64,000 nucleotides of DNA from Favolaschia claudopus. Its lineage: Eukaryota > Basidiomycota > Agaricomycetes > Agaricales > Mycenaceae. The position numbers and the translations under genes were made by a program. The stretch lies in assembly GCA_037176885.1 (NCBI GenBank), contig JAWWNJ010000168.1, positions 434,001 through 498,000 of the forward strand, given 5' to 3'. The notes below the pieces were generated by a model. It was not told the origin of the DNA, searched no databases, and was given only the letters and a program-made list of their open reading frames with translations. Of this stretch, positions 1 through 9,800 are shown piece by piece (the stretch's first letter is position 1; each line of letters opens with the position of its first letter).

Positions 1-3000
1 TTCTTGAAGGTTCCCATGTATTTCCACTATGCGGAAAACCTTTCCATTTGATCAGATACTGGTATCCTTTGCCTTTCTTCCGAGACTTTAAGATTTCCTC
101 AACTTCATATTCTTCAGTGCCAGAAATGATTTCAGGCGGTGGTCTTGAGTCCCGACGATGTGGTGGGGGTTCAATATACGGTGTCAACAATGATTCATTG
201 TACACAGGATATCTTTGCCCATTTCCAGGAATCTTCAGCTTGTATGCAGATGCTCCAACCTTCTTGAGGATTTCATATGGCCCTAATCGTAAGTCAGAGA
301 ACTTGTCTGTTGGACGATCTTGAGGAGTATTAGTTGCTTCCAGCCACACTTTCTGTCCAATCTTGAATTCTGGAGCAGGCTTGTGTTTGGCATCATAATA
401 CTTCTTCATCCGCTGTTGAGCTTTCTCAAGTGCTGCAGAAGCTTCATCCCTGATCTGTGTCATTTTCTGCGCAAATTCCCTTGCAGAATCAGATTTGGAT
501 TCCATACGTCCTTCAATACCCTTCCAAGGATGATATCCATGGTCAGCATAAAATGGTGTTGTCTTGGTTGAAGTGCTGATCTTGTCATTGTGTGCAAACT
601 CCGCTAGTGCCAGCCATTCCGCCCAGTCTGATTGATGGAAATTCACATAGATCCGAAGATAGTGTTCAATCTCCTGATTCATTCGCTCTGTCTGTCCATC
701 AGTAATTGGGTGGTAAGCAGTACCTGGATTCATCTCTGTTCCAAGAAGACGATTGAGTTCACGCATGAAAGCAGAGACATAGCGAGTATCACGATCACTG
801 ATTATCTTGCGTGGAATCCCATGGTACCTGATAATTCGATCCCGAGTAAGCCTTGCAACACCTTCACTAGTCATTTCCATGTTTGTTGGTTCAGCATGGA
901 TAGTCTTCGTAAATGTATCAACCCAGACCTGTATGGCATCAAATCCATTACTTAAAGGCAATGGACCAATCAAGTCCATAGAAATAATCTCCCAAGGTCC
1001 ACCTGCAATCTTGTGTGGATTGAGAGGTCCTGTCGTCCTGCGTCTGGTTCTTGTCCTTTGGCATACCTCACATTTCCAAATGTAGTCCTTGATTTGATTT
1101 CCCATTCTTGGCCACCAGAAATTCCGTTCAATGAGTTCTTGAGTCCTATTCTCTCCAGGATGACCTAGAAGTGCAGGGTCATGATGCAACCTAATGATCT
1201 CCTCCCGCAGTTTCTCGTTGCGTGGAACATAGATCAAATTGCGATGCAGAATAAAGTCTCCGTCACGTTTCCAGTCAGGGAGCAACTTCTCAAGAGCCAT
1301 TTTAACACTAGTGTCCAACAGTTTAGCAGCCTTGATCCGAGTCATCAGCTGTTCATGAACACCTTCAAGCACAAACTCTGTTGCTCTGAAGAATTCAGGT
1401 TTCAACATGACAATATCCTTGTTGTCATCCTTTCCCTGATTATGATCAGCACGTCGAGAGAGAAGATCAGCTTTACGGTTGAGTGCTCCAGGTCGATGGT
1501 GAAGGGTGAAATCATATTCAGCTAGCTCTGTGATCCAGCGAGCTTGACGTCTGTTCAACTTCTGTGGCTTCTTGAAATACTCCAGGTTCTGGTGGTCTGT
1601 GAATATCTCAAATGTTTCTGTTGCACCCATGAGAAGTTGACGCCATTCCTCCAGTGAAAGCATGATTGCGAGCATCTCTTTGTCATAGATCTCGTAATTC
1701 CGTTCTGTCTCAGTAAGTCCGTGAGACATAAATGCTACTGGACGCCATTTTCCATCTTGCTTCTGGCTGAGGACGGAGCCTATTGCACCATCAGAGGCAT
1801 CAGCTTCTAATCGGAACTGTCCTGTATCGTTTGGAAGAGCTAATACTGCATCTTCAGCAATACGATCTTTGACCTTCTGGAATGCTGTTTTTTGCTCATC
1901 ACCCCAGATCCATGGTACCTTTCCAGTGAGTTTTGTAAGAGGCCTAGCAACTTCACTATAGCCTCGCACAAATCTGCGGTAGAAGTTTGTGAACCCAAGG
2001 AAAGCTTGAACCTGTTTGACTGTCTGAGGTTCAGGCCATTCCATAACACCTTTAATCTTGACAGGATCCATCCGCATAGAGTTGTGTCCAATGATCACTC
2101 CCAGATATTCAATCTCAGTGCGCTCAAACTCACATTTCTCTGGCTTGAGATAGAGTTTATGCTGTTCTAAAACTCTGAGCACAGATTGAACAATTTGACG
2201 GTGTTCCTCTAGTGTTTCCGTAAAGATAAGAATGTCATCAAGGTAGACAACAACCTTTCCTTCATTGATGAGTTCTCGAAGGATGTCATTCATCATAGTC
2301 TGAAACGTGGCAGGTGAATTGGTAAGACCAAAGAACATGACAAGTGGTTCAAACAATCCTCGATTGGTCCTGAATGCTGCTTTCCATTCATCACCTTCCT
2401 TGATTCGAACATTGTTATATCCCCATCGAATGTCAAGTTTTGTGAAGTACCTTGCACCACGAAGCTTATTGACTAATTCTGAAATGAGAGGTAAAGGATA
2501 CCTGTTCTTGATGGTCATTTCATTCAGTTTCCTATAATCCTGAACCGGCCGTAGTGTCCCATCCTTTTTCTTGACAAAGAAGAATGCTGAAGCCATTGGT
2601 GACTTTGATGGCTTTATGCGACCAGTCTTCAAATTCTCATCCAAGAACTCATCTAGCTTCTGCTGCTCATCCCGTGACAAAGGATATATCTTGCAGTCAA
2701 CTGCTTTTGCATCTGGTTTGAGTTCTATAGCATGATCCCAAGGACGCCTTTCAGGTAAGGAGTCAAATGATTCTTTTGCAAAGACCTTTGTGAACTTCTG
2801 GTACTGTGCAGGAACCTGTTGCTTAGACTTCTCCTTACTCTTCATTGCTTCCTCTGCAAGACGCTGAGCTGGGGTTTCCTTCAAGCGTAAATCAATTGCT
2901 TCTGCAAAATCTACAAGAAGAATTGATTCATCCTCCTCTAGCATTTCCTTTGCAGGGAATCCAGTACGAAATTCAGTCCCTTTCATATTGCATTCCGGAG

Positions 3001-3841
3001 GACAACGACTGAACAGAATCTTCTGTGTCCTCCAATTAACTTCTGGATTGTGCTTGAACAGCCAGTCATACCCTATGAAGACTCTAGCTTTTCCTAGACC
3101 AGTTACCAAGAACCTTTGCTTCTCCTGGTGAGGTCCCACTGCCATAATCAAGTCAACATAGTGTGTAATCTTTCCCCTGGTGTTTTCTGTTCCATCTGCA
3201 TTTCTTGCAACGATATGAACATCCAGTTCTTTCAAGTCAAAACCTTCTGCCTTTGCGTAATCTCGATCAATGCAAGTGTTGGTGCAGCCATTATCGAGTA
3301 AGGCCTTGATAGAACGGGATTTTCCAGTATCCAATGCAGTCAGCACGATTGGAACTAGCATTTCCTTGTGCTGTCTTTTCTGTTGTAGTTCCTTCAACTC
3401 CCTCGTAAGTCTATCAGGTCCAGGGTCTTTCTGCCTCAATGCAGCCTCCCTGACCTTTACCTTTGTTGGCATACGAGTCCTGTTATTAGGCGCTGCCTCC
3501 TCACAAGAGGATTGAGCCTCCGAAGCTATGCTTCCCTTTTCAACATTTGTTGACATGGTCTTGTTTCCACGAGCCAACTTCCTGAAAGCTCCCCAACGTT
3601 TATTTGCTGCATCACGCTTTCGATTCTTGATGTGTTGAATTCGATTCTTATTTTCCAGTATTCGAAGTTTACACTTGTCCTCTCTACTAGCAACCGGAAC
3701 AATTACATCCTTGCATAGTTCTGAGTCCAATGATCCAAGAGCCGATTCATAAACATTGTCTGCAAGTTTGATACTTCCAAGTACCACTTCTTGGTTTCTT
3801 TCTTCTGGCTCCAACTCCTTGGCTTTGGGATTGGAGCGCAT
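1..3841 (-). CDS. pol: Chromovirus pol polyprotein (protease, RT, RNase H, integrase, chromodomain), cut by window edge
   Basis: An uninterrupted frame of about 1,280 codons starts at the ATG at 3841-3839 and runs off the left edge. Seen in order: an aspartic-protease-like site (LLDNGCTNTCID, about residue 180), RT with YLDDILIF (about 530), RNase H with EADASDG (about 680), an integrase zinc-binding region with two His and CEVCQ (about 900-930), the DDE core (MDLIGP, SDRDTRY, DGQTERMNQE) and a C-terminal chromodomain with EYEVEEIL and YLIKWKGF. By family knowledge, the chromodomain steers integration toward marked chromatin. The ATG shares its A with the gag stop codon, suggesting re-initiation or a -1 shift. 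The protease triad reads DNG instead of the usual DSG or DTG. Confidence 0.9.
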   Translation of the reverse strand, partial: MRSNPKAKELEPEERNQEVVLGSIKLADNVYESALGSLDSELCKDVIVPVASREDKCKLRILENKNRIQHIKNRKRDAANKRWGAFRKLARGNKTMSTNVEKGSIASEAQSSCEEAAPNNRTRMPTKVKVREAALRQKDPGPDRLTRELKELQQKRQHKEMLVPIVLTALDTGKSRSIKALLDNGCTNTCIDRDYAKAEGFDLKELDVHIVARNADGTENTRGKITHYVDLIMAVGPHQEKQRFLVTGLGKARVFIGYDWLFKHNPEVNWRTQKILFSRCPPECNMKGTEFRTGFPAKEMLEEDESILLVDFAEAIDLRLKETPAQRLAEEAMKSKEKSKQQVPAQYQKFTKVFAKESFDSLPERRPWDHAIELKPDAKAVDCKIYPLSRDEQQKLDEFLDENLKTGRIKPSKSPMASAFFFVKKKDGTLRPVQDYRKLNEMTIKNRYPLPLISELVNKLRGARYFTKLDIRWGYNNVRIKEGDEWKAAFRTNRGLFEPLVMFFGLTNSPATFQTMMNDILRELINEGKVVVYLDDILIFTETLEEHRQIVQSVLRVLEQHKLYLKPEKCEFERTEIEYLGVIIGHNSMRMDPVKIKGVMEWPEPQTVKQVQAFLGFTNFYRRFVRGYSEVARPLTKLTGKVPWIWGDEQKTAFQKVKDRIAEDAVLALPNDTGQFRLEADASDGAIGSVLSQKQDGKWRPVAFMSHGLTETERNYEIYDKEMLAIMLSLEEWRQLLMGATETFEIFTDHQNLEYFKKPQKLNRRQARWITELAEYDFTLHHRPGALNRKADLLSRRADHNQGKDDNKDIVMLKPEFFRATEFVLEGVHEQLMTRIKAAKLLDTSVKMALEKLLPDWKRDGDFILHRNLIYVPRNEKLREEIIRLHHDPALLGHPGENRTQELIERNFWWPRMGNQIKDYIWKCEVCQRTRTRRRTTGPLNPHKIAGGPWEIISMDLIGPLPLSNGFDAIQVWVDTFTKTIHAEPTNMEMTSEGVARLTRDRIIRYHGIPRKIISDRDTRYVSAFMRELNRLLGTEMNPGTAYHPITDGQTERMNQEIEHYLRIYVNFHQSDWAEWLALAEFAHNDKISTSTKTTPFYADHGYHPWKGIEGRMESKSDSAREFAQKMTQIRDEASAALEKAQQRMKKYYDAKHKPAPEFKIGQKVWLEATNTPQDRPTDKFSDLRLGPYEILKKVGASAYKLKIPGNGQRYPVYNESLLTPYIEPPPHRRDSRPPPEIISGTEEYEVEEILKSRKKGKGYQYLIKWKGFPHSGNTWEPSR

Positions 3842-4749
3842 CAAAAACCCTTCTCTCGCAATACTTCAGCGAGACTTTTGAGTACATCACTGTCTCTGTC
3901 CTCTTCTCTGATTTGAGAGACCAGTGATCGCAAGTTCAGTCCTGTCTTATCAAAGTCAGGACAATCTTTCTTCATGTGACCAAACTTTCCACATTTGTAG
4001 CACCTGAACTGGCGGCCACGCTGTGACTGTTTGTCAACATCCATAGGTACAGGTCCATCTGCTAATGACTTCTCCAGATTCGGAACAGTGCCATGGAATG
4101 TTGTATTGGGGGGTCGAGTGATGGTAGGGGTTGTGTGTGGGGTATGAAATGTTTGTCTATTGCTTCTGATCTTTCCTCTTTGTTTGTTGGCATCAATCTG
4201 AATTAACCTTGTCTTGAAGTCCTTGTATGTAGTAGGTAAAACTGTGCCTCCAACATACATCTGACTGACAATATCAGGATTGACAAGACTTTCCAACAAT
4301 TCAATTAAGAAAGTGTTGTAAGGCGTAGCAGCAGCATTAGGGGAATATCCTGCTTGTTCCGCAAGCAGTTCAAAGCGTTGGAAAAATTCGGTAAGAGATG
4401 CTTTGCCCTGATGGGTGCTGGTAAGCCTGACATGTGCAATTTGAGATGCATTCTGATCTTTGAATGCAGCCTCAAGTTCTGATACAAGATTATTGAATCC
4501 ATAAGTGGGAGATAGAGTAGCGCTGGTAAGAGTGCGCTTCTTCCAATTACGAACCCAGTCTGACGCAGTACACTCTGCACCATTCTCCTTTCTCAAGAAG
4601 GAAATAGTGAACCAGATTTTCTTTTTGTCTGTGTCAAACTCTGTATCATAGGCGGCGAGGTAGGTAGTGAGAGCATCATAGAAGTTATTCCACTTTGCTT
4701 TATCACCATCAAAATAGGGGGGTTGTGTTGCTAAGATGACTTTTGTCAT
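3841..4749 (-). CDS. gag: Chromovirus Gag with CCHC zinc knuckle
   Basis: This 302-residue ORF begins with MTKVILATQPPYFDGD, typical of fungal Ty3 Gag openings. A capsid-like region follows, with WVRNWKKR and a segment on Gag-type sequence around FFQRFELLAEQAGY. A single CX2CX4HX4C knuckle (CYKCGKFGHMKKDC) lies near the C terminus. Gag packages the element RNA and forms the particle. The frame is intact and lies directly upstream of pol, overlapping it by one base. ATG 4749 is the first start after the leader. Confidence 0.88.
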   Translation of the reverse strand: MTKVILATQPPYFDGDKAKWNNFYDALTTYLAAYDTEFDTDKKKIWFTISFLRKENGAECTASDWVRNWKKRTLTSATLSPTYGFNNLVSELEAAFKDQNASQIAHVRLTSTHQGKASLTEFFQRFELLAEQAGYSPNAAATPYNTFLIELLESLVNPDIVSQMYVGGTVLPTTYKDFKTRLIQIDANKQRGKIRSNRQTFHTPHTTPTITRPPNTTFHGTVPNLEKSLADGPVPMDVDKQSQRGRQFRCYKCGKFGHMKKDCPDFDKTGLNLRSLVSQIREEDRDSDVLKSLAEVLREKGF

Positions 4750-4968
4750 TTTAGGCGTTGCTGGTTTAATGGGGTGGAGGTGTGGGGGGTTTCGGGTGGT
4801 AGGAAATTATAACAGAACAATCTTTTGCTAGTGAAAAGAGCTTGGGCCTTCTTTTAAACACCCAACGATCTCGGAATACCCCGCGAGGTAGTTCCCTTTA
4901 GCTGCTTATCAAGGTTGGATTATTCCAAGTACTCAAGCGCTGTTCACTTGAGGGGATGTTCTGCTGTC

Positions 4969-5470
4969 TGTAACAGTCAGTAATAAATTGTAAAGGTAGA
5001 TTTACCTTTACAAAAATCGGTATGAGGGTGGGGGGTTTTCGGTAGGTAGGAATTCAGGAGAGGCAGTCACAGGTTGGGTTAGTGACTGGGGGGGTTTGTT
5101 GTTTGTTTGGGGTTTGTTTGGTTGGGGTTGGGTACGTTGGTACGAGGGGTAGTGTTTTTATTATGTCACAAACAGGTCGGCTTTCCTACTCTCTCTTACC
5201 ACTGTAAGATTAAGCACAGAATTATGTCTTCACCAGCTATATAACCGCTAGTAGAAGACCAGAGCAAAGCAGGCAAAGTAGACTTAGTTGTAAACTTAGG
5301 GCACGCTGGTTCAAGTTTGTCAAAGAGAATAGAATAAAAACACTAAGGTACATGAGGGGAGACTGGTCTCCTTATATACTACTAACTAAGGCTGTACATG
5401 GCTATGCAATGAGTCAGTGTGACTGTGCAAGGCTATGCGACTGTGCAAACCTATGCAAGGCTATGTACAT
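4969..5470 (-). repeat. Probable 5' LTR of the chromovirus
   Basis: On the plus strand the left end reads TGTAACAGTC at 4969, so the element strand ends in TGTTACA as LTRs do. A TATA box (TATATAAG on the minus strand) lies at 5372-5379. The right end is unresolved; TGTACA at about 5469 is the best candidate. The 220 bp between 4750 and 4968 would be leader. I could not identify a convincing tRNA primer site. The second LTR is outside the window. Confidence 0.5.
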
Positions 5471-5518
5471 TAATCCACTCCGTCCAGTGTTGTATTCCCT
5501 CCTTCTAACTGCATGTGA

Positions 5519-6718
5519 TCAAGGATCAAAAGGATCAAGGGCTTTGATGGAATCAATGAGCCTGATTGTAACAGCTATCCATCGCATGTCCATAGGGGCG
5601 GCTGGCATTTCTTCGAAGGCGGCGGGGAACATTACCGTGGTTTCCTCGCGTAACTCGTCGTTCCGCATGTTCACAAACGCATATCCTCTCCATGACCACT
5701 GCTTCTCAATAGCCACCCATATTCCCTGTAACCCACGCCAGAAGTTGAACATCCCTCCCGGACGGACGACGAATTCGGAGTCGTCAGGCACCGTGTACAT
5801 CCAGCGCAAGCTACCGACCAGACGGATCCTGATCTCGACCGTGTGATAGATTGATCCTTGGGGCGGTACCCAGTTGCGTGGGATCAGGGGTCGGGGGTAG
5901 TCAGGGAGAACGGCACGATAAAAGGAGGAAGGGGGAGGGGTGCGATGAGCTTGAGCACGCTCCACCGCAGGTGTCGACAACGTCAACGAATCTCCTAAAA
6001 CCCTCGGCCCTGGCTGGTTAGCCCACTTAACTCCTCCTACCGTTCCTACCCACTCGTACCCCTCATCCTTGTCGCTTCCGAGCTCCATATCGCGGCCTTT
6101 GAACGGATCATTTATATGGAACAAGTCGTCGACGGGCTGTTGAGTGTAAGCCACGTCTGTGGTGGAGGAAGGAGCGGGTGTGGGTGCGCGAGGAAGGGAT
6201 AGGGCGGCCCATGACTCCCATAAGTCCTCTGGCTCCGCGATGTTGGACGGGTCCTGGGCAATCGGTTTGGGGTGACGAGGGCGACCGCGCTCGATAGTGG
6301 CAGGCTCTGGCGGAACAGCAGTGCTAGCGGTCTCCATGTCGGCTACAGATGGTGACACAACTGGTGTGGTGACGACTGGGTTTTCGGCAGGGGTGGTACT
6401 GGGATCCTTGGGCTTAGGAGGGCGCCCTTGACGACGGGGAACGTTGTAGTTGAGCGTCTGTGATTTCGTGGCACACAACTTGTGATTAGTGCTTGGCGGC
6501 AAAGGACAAGTTGTGACACGTACACCATCTCTTTTGACACGTATTCCATCTCCTTTGTTGTTCTTTGCTTGGGCGTACTTCTTGATGGTCACTCGCGCCT
6601 CGGTAGTCATGGGGTAAGGTTGCGTAGAAGTGCGTGGACGAATTTGGGGTAGGCGACGAGGCGTGGGTGGGCGATCAGGGATTGACAAGCAGTGGTTAGA
6701 ACAATGGTGGGGGTCCAT
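5519..6718 (-). CDS. Accessory ORF downstream of Ty3-like pol, unknown function
   Basis: A 399-residue ORF lies 119 bp after the pol stop on the same strand, in the position where some Ty3-group elements carry an extra gene. The N-terminal half is basic and Pro/Thr-rich with stretches like RRQGRPPKPKD and ERGRPRHPKP, which resemble AT-hook-like basic patches. The C-terminal 130 residues look folded, with aromatic-rich motifs such as GSLRWMYTVPDD and MFNFWRGLQGIW. I see no signal peptide or membrane anchor, so an envelope-like role is not supported. It could instead be an unrelated gene flanking the element. Function not recognised. Confidence 0.55.
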   Translation of the reverse strand: MDPHHCSNHCLSIPDRPPTPRRLPQIRPRTSTQPYPMTTEARVTIKKYAQAKNNKGDGIRVKRDGVRVTTCPLPPSTNHKLCATKSQTLNYNVPRRQGRPPKPKDPSTTPAENPVVTTPVVSPSVADMETASTAVPPEPATIERGRPRHPKPIAQDPSNIAEPEDLWESWAALSLPRAPTPAPSSTTDVAYTQQPVDDLFHINDPFKGRDMELGSDKDEGYEWVGTVGGVKWANQPGPRVLGDSLTLSTPAVERAQAHRTPPPSSFYRAVLPDYPRPLIPRNWVPPQGSIYHTVEIRIRLVGSLRWMYTVPDDSEFVVRPGGMFNFWRGLQGIWVAIEKQWSWRGYAFVNMRNDELREETTVMFPAAFEEMPAAPMDMRWIAVTIRLIDSIKALDPFDP

Positions 6719-6837
6719 GGTGAGGAAAAAGTCGTCTGTGAGGTTGCTTTTATAGGGGGGGGCATGGAATCATGTCGAGTCAGATTGAGAAAATACGCCA
6801 CCTACCGCAGCACGTCAATTATCCTTCTTCCAGTGTT

Positions 6838-9800
6838 TTATTCCCCGTCCTCAGAGCTGGTCTCTGCTTCCGTCTCCGATTCTGATTCGCTTCCGGTGTC
6901 CTCGGCCTCTTCGTCATCTTTTCCCATCCATCCGGTCCTCATAAACTCATGGTCTCGGGTGATATACGGCAACAACCGAAAAGCGGCCACTGGGTTGCGT
7001 TCGAATAATGTTCCATCGAGTTCTTTGAGAATATAGGCCCCTCCTTTGTTCTTTCTATGCACTTCGTAAGGCCCCAGGTACCGATCCTCTGTCTTTCGTG
7101 CCGAGCTTACTGTCATCTCCAATTGTGTATTCCGCATTAGAACCAATTCTCCCTTTGTATACGTTGTCTTTGCCAGTCGTCGTTTGAAACGTTTCTCAAA
7201 CTGCGCTTTGGAAGTAAAGCGAGCCTTTTTGAGTGTGTCGGCAGCATGAGCAATGTCCGCAGGGTGCATCTGAAGTTGGCGAATACGTAATGCCAGCAGC
7301 TCGGATGTGCTCATTCCTGAATAGAATCCTTCCACCAAAAAGGTTGCTTCCGTGAGATCAAACGGCAAAAGTGGTTGTGTCGCATGCAGAAGCTGAAACG
7401 GGGAATATCCAGTGACACTGCTGACAGTGACGCAATCGGCAAATACCGCAGCTGGTAGCATTTTTGGCCATTTCGCCAAGTTTCCGTTGCACGCTTTAAC
7501 CAATGCTTCCCGTAAGGTGAAATGCCCACGCTCCACTACTCCATTAGCGTGCTTGTTGTATCGTGAGATCTTTATTTGGGGGATATGGAGACGCTGCATG
7601 AGTAGTTCAAAAGCGGCAAGCACTTCGGAACCATTATCCGTGGTTATCTGCAAGGGGCATCCATAGCGACAGTATATGTTGGTGAAGAAGAAGTCTGCCA
7701 TGGATTTCGCGGTTTGATGCGCCAGAGGCTTTGCTTCACAGATGCCTGTCAAGTCATCTCTCGCTGCAACAATCATATTGAATCCTCCCGCTGGCGGCAT
7801 TCTCATGATGTCAACATAGATCTTCTGGAAAATGGCCGTAGGCAGGGAAACCGTGGGAGGGATTTCCACCTTCTTTGTGGATCGCACCTGGCATTGTGGG
7901 CAGGAAGCAATGTGATGCTGGATGTCTGCACGTAAGTGCGGCCAATAGAAGCGAACCTTCAGATGATCCCATAAGGCGTCAGCTCCACGATGGCCGAGAT
8001 TCTCATGACCCTGCGTGAGGATTGATAACCGAGCTTCCGGTTGCATTATGACCAGCTGTGGAGTATTGTTTCCATTCCTTCTCCAAATCTTTCCTTTGCG
8101 CTCGTAGAACTGAGTTGCTTTGGAGATGAACCGTCTTTGTTGTTGCGCAGAAGGGAACTTGGGCATTTCTAATGTCTCCAAGAATTTGATGATATCCTCC
8201 ATCTGTTGTTCCTGTGCACGTCGTGTCATCAATACCTGCAAGCGCTCCTCATAGAGTTGGATCTCCGGATTCTCGTAATATTGCTGTATTGGTCCAAAGT
8301 AACGCGGAGCTTTGAATGCGGAAAGGGCGATCTGATCCAGCCAGTCATCATCGTCATCTGGCGCTTCCTCTCCCTCTGCTCTAGGCCTTCGAGATAACGC
8401 GTCAGGTGCCTGGAATTTAGTTGCGGGAACGTGGATCAATTCGAAGTGAAACATGAGGATGCCTTGGATCCATCGATTTATTGCTGCGTCTGGCTGTAGA
8501 TCAGGGTTGTTGAGGAGTCCTTGGATAAATTTGGCATCCACTTCGACTCTGAACGTCTTGACCCCTATTATGTAAAGGCGCCAATGTCGAAGTGCCCGAT
8601 ATAATCCAAATAGCTCCAGTTTCGGTTGCGAGTATCGTGACTCCCTGTCACTCATAGGGATGGAACCGTATCGAGCAATTCGACGTCGCCCTTGTTCATC
8701 CAACTGGGATAAGATCATTCCGGTGGCTTCACTGCATGAATCTACTGCCAGATACACTCCTAATTCTGATTCGTAGTCAATGGGTCGTAAGGCCGGCGGA
8801 GAGACCACAAGATGCTTGATTTTTGCAAAGGCCTCCGCACGACGATGATTCCAAATGAACTCCTCGGATTTGCGATATAGTTCGGTGAGGGGGCGGATGA
8901 GTCCTGAATAATTCTCTATCCAAATGCGAACAGTTCCGCAAAGTCCTAGAAATTTTCGCACGTCCTGTGGTGTCGTGAGAACTGGCCAATCCAAGATTGC
9001 TGCCAGTTTCTTGGGATCAGGGATTCTTCCTTCTGCGTTGCAGGTTTGTCCCACGATCAGAACTTCTGGTCGGCATATCTGTGTCTTCGTACCGGAAACT
9101 GTAGCCCCTGCACATTTGAGTTTGTGTAGAATCCTGTGAACATCCTGAGCGTGTTCCCAAATGAACCTGCGAATATCCGAGTTTTCTGGGATAGTCTCTG
9201 GTGTTCCGTTTTCATCAAGGTACTGCGTTTTTGATCCTTTGATGGGAAGGTCATCAATAAAGATATTAGCAACATGGGGAATTTCGTCGTGTAGGATGAA
9301 TACCATGCATCGTTGAAATTCCGCTGGTGAGTTCGTAAATCCTGTTGGCATAGAAGCAATTCGTAGCAATCCTAGAGGAGTCATGAAAGCTGTCATGTCT
9401 CGACTCTCTGGATCCATCTGTCGTGCGTCAAATCCCCAATAGAGGTCAAAGACGGAGTAACATTGTCGTCCTGCAAATCCTTCTACAAAGTCATCAATGA
9501 TGGGGAGCATTCCTGCATCTCGTACGGTGACTTTGTTGAGAGGTTGTAGGTCGTGGACGATTCGTAGTTTCCCGTTCTTTTTGAGAACACAGAACCACCG
9601 AGAGCGATATGAAGATTGGCAGGGTTCGTAAACTCCCGCATCCATCTTCAATTTAAGCACCTCGATGACTTTGTTGAGGATTCCTGGTGGAATGGGAATA
9701 TTCTTGTATTCCCAGGGAATATGTGGTACCGTTGAAATCTTGTACGGGCTGAAATACGATTCCTTGAAAGTTCCGCGTTCGGAATCTTCAAAGGCAACAG

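Larger units (their letters stand above)
1..5470 (-). mobile_element. Ty3-type chromovirus LTR retrotransposon, 5' part to pol chromodomain
   Basis: Reading right to left, the parts are a 5' LTR, a leader, gag, and pol with the order protease, RT, RNase H, integrase, chromodomain. This order and the terminal chromodomain define chromoviruses of the Ty3 group. Both frames are intact, so the copy looks young. The 3' end and 3' LTR lie beyond the left window edge, so LTR identity and target duplication cannot be checked here. Confidence 0.88.

Noticed and set aside
5481..6850. CCAGTGTTGTATTCCCT at 5481 and CCAGTGTTTTATTCCCC at 6832 as a possible terminal repeat
   Set aside because: Similarity is about 17 bp and does not extend; insufficient for an LTR pair.
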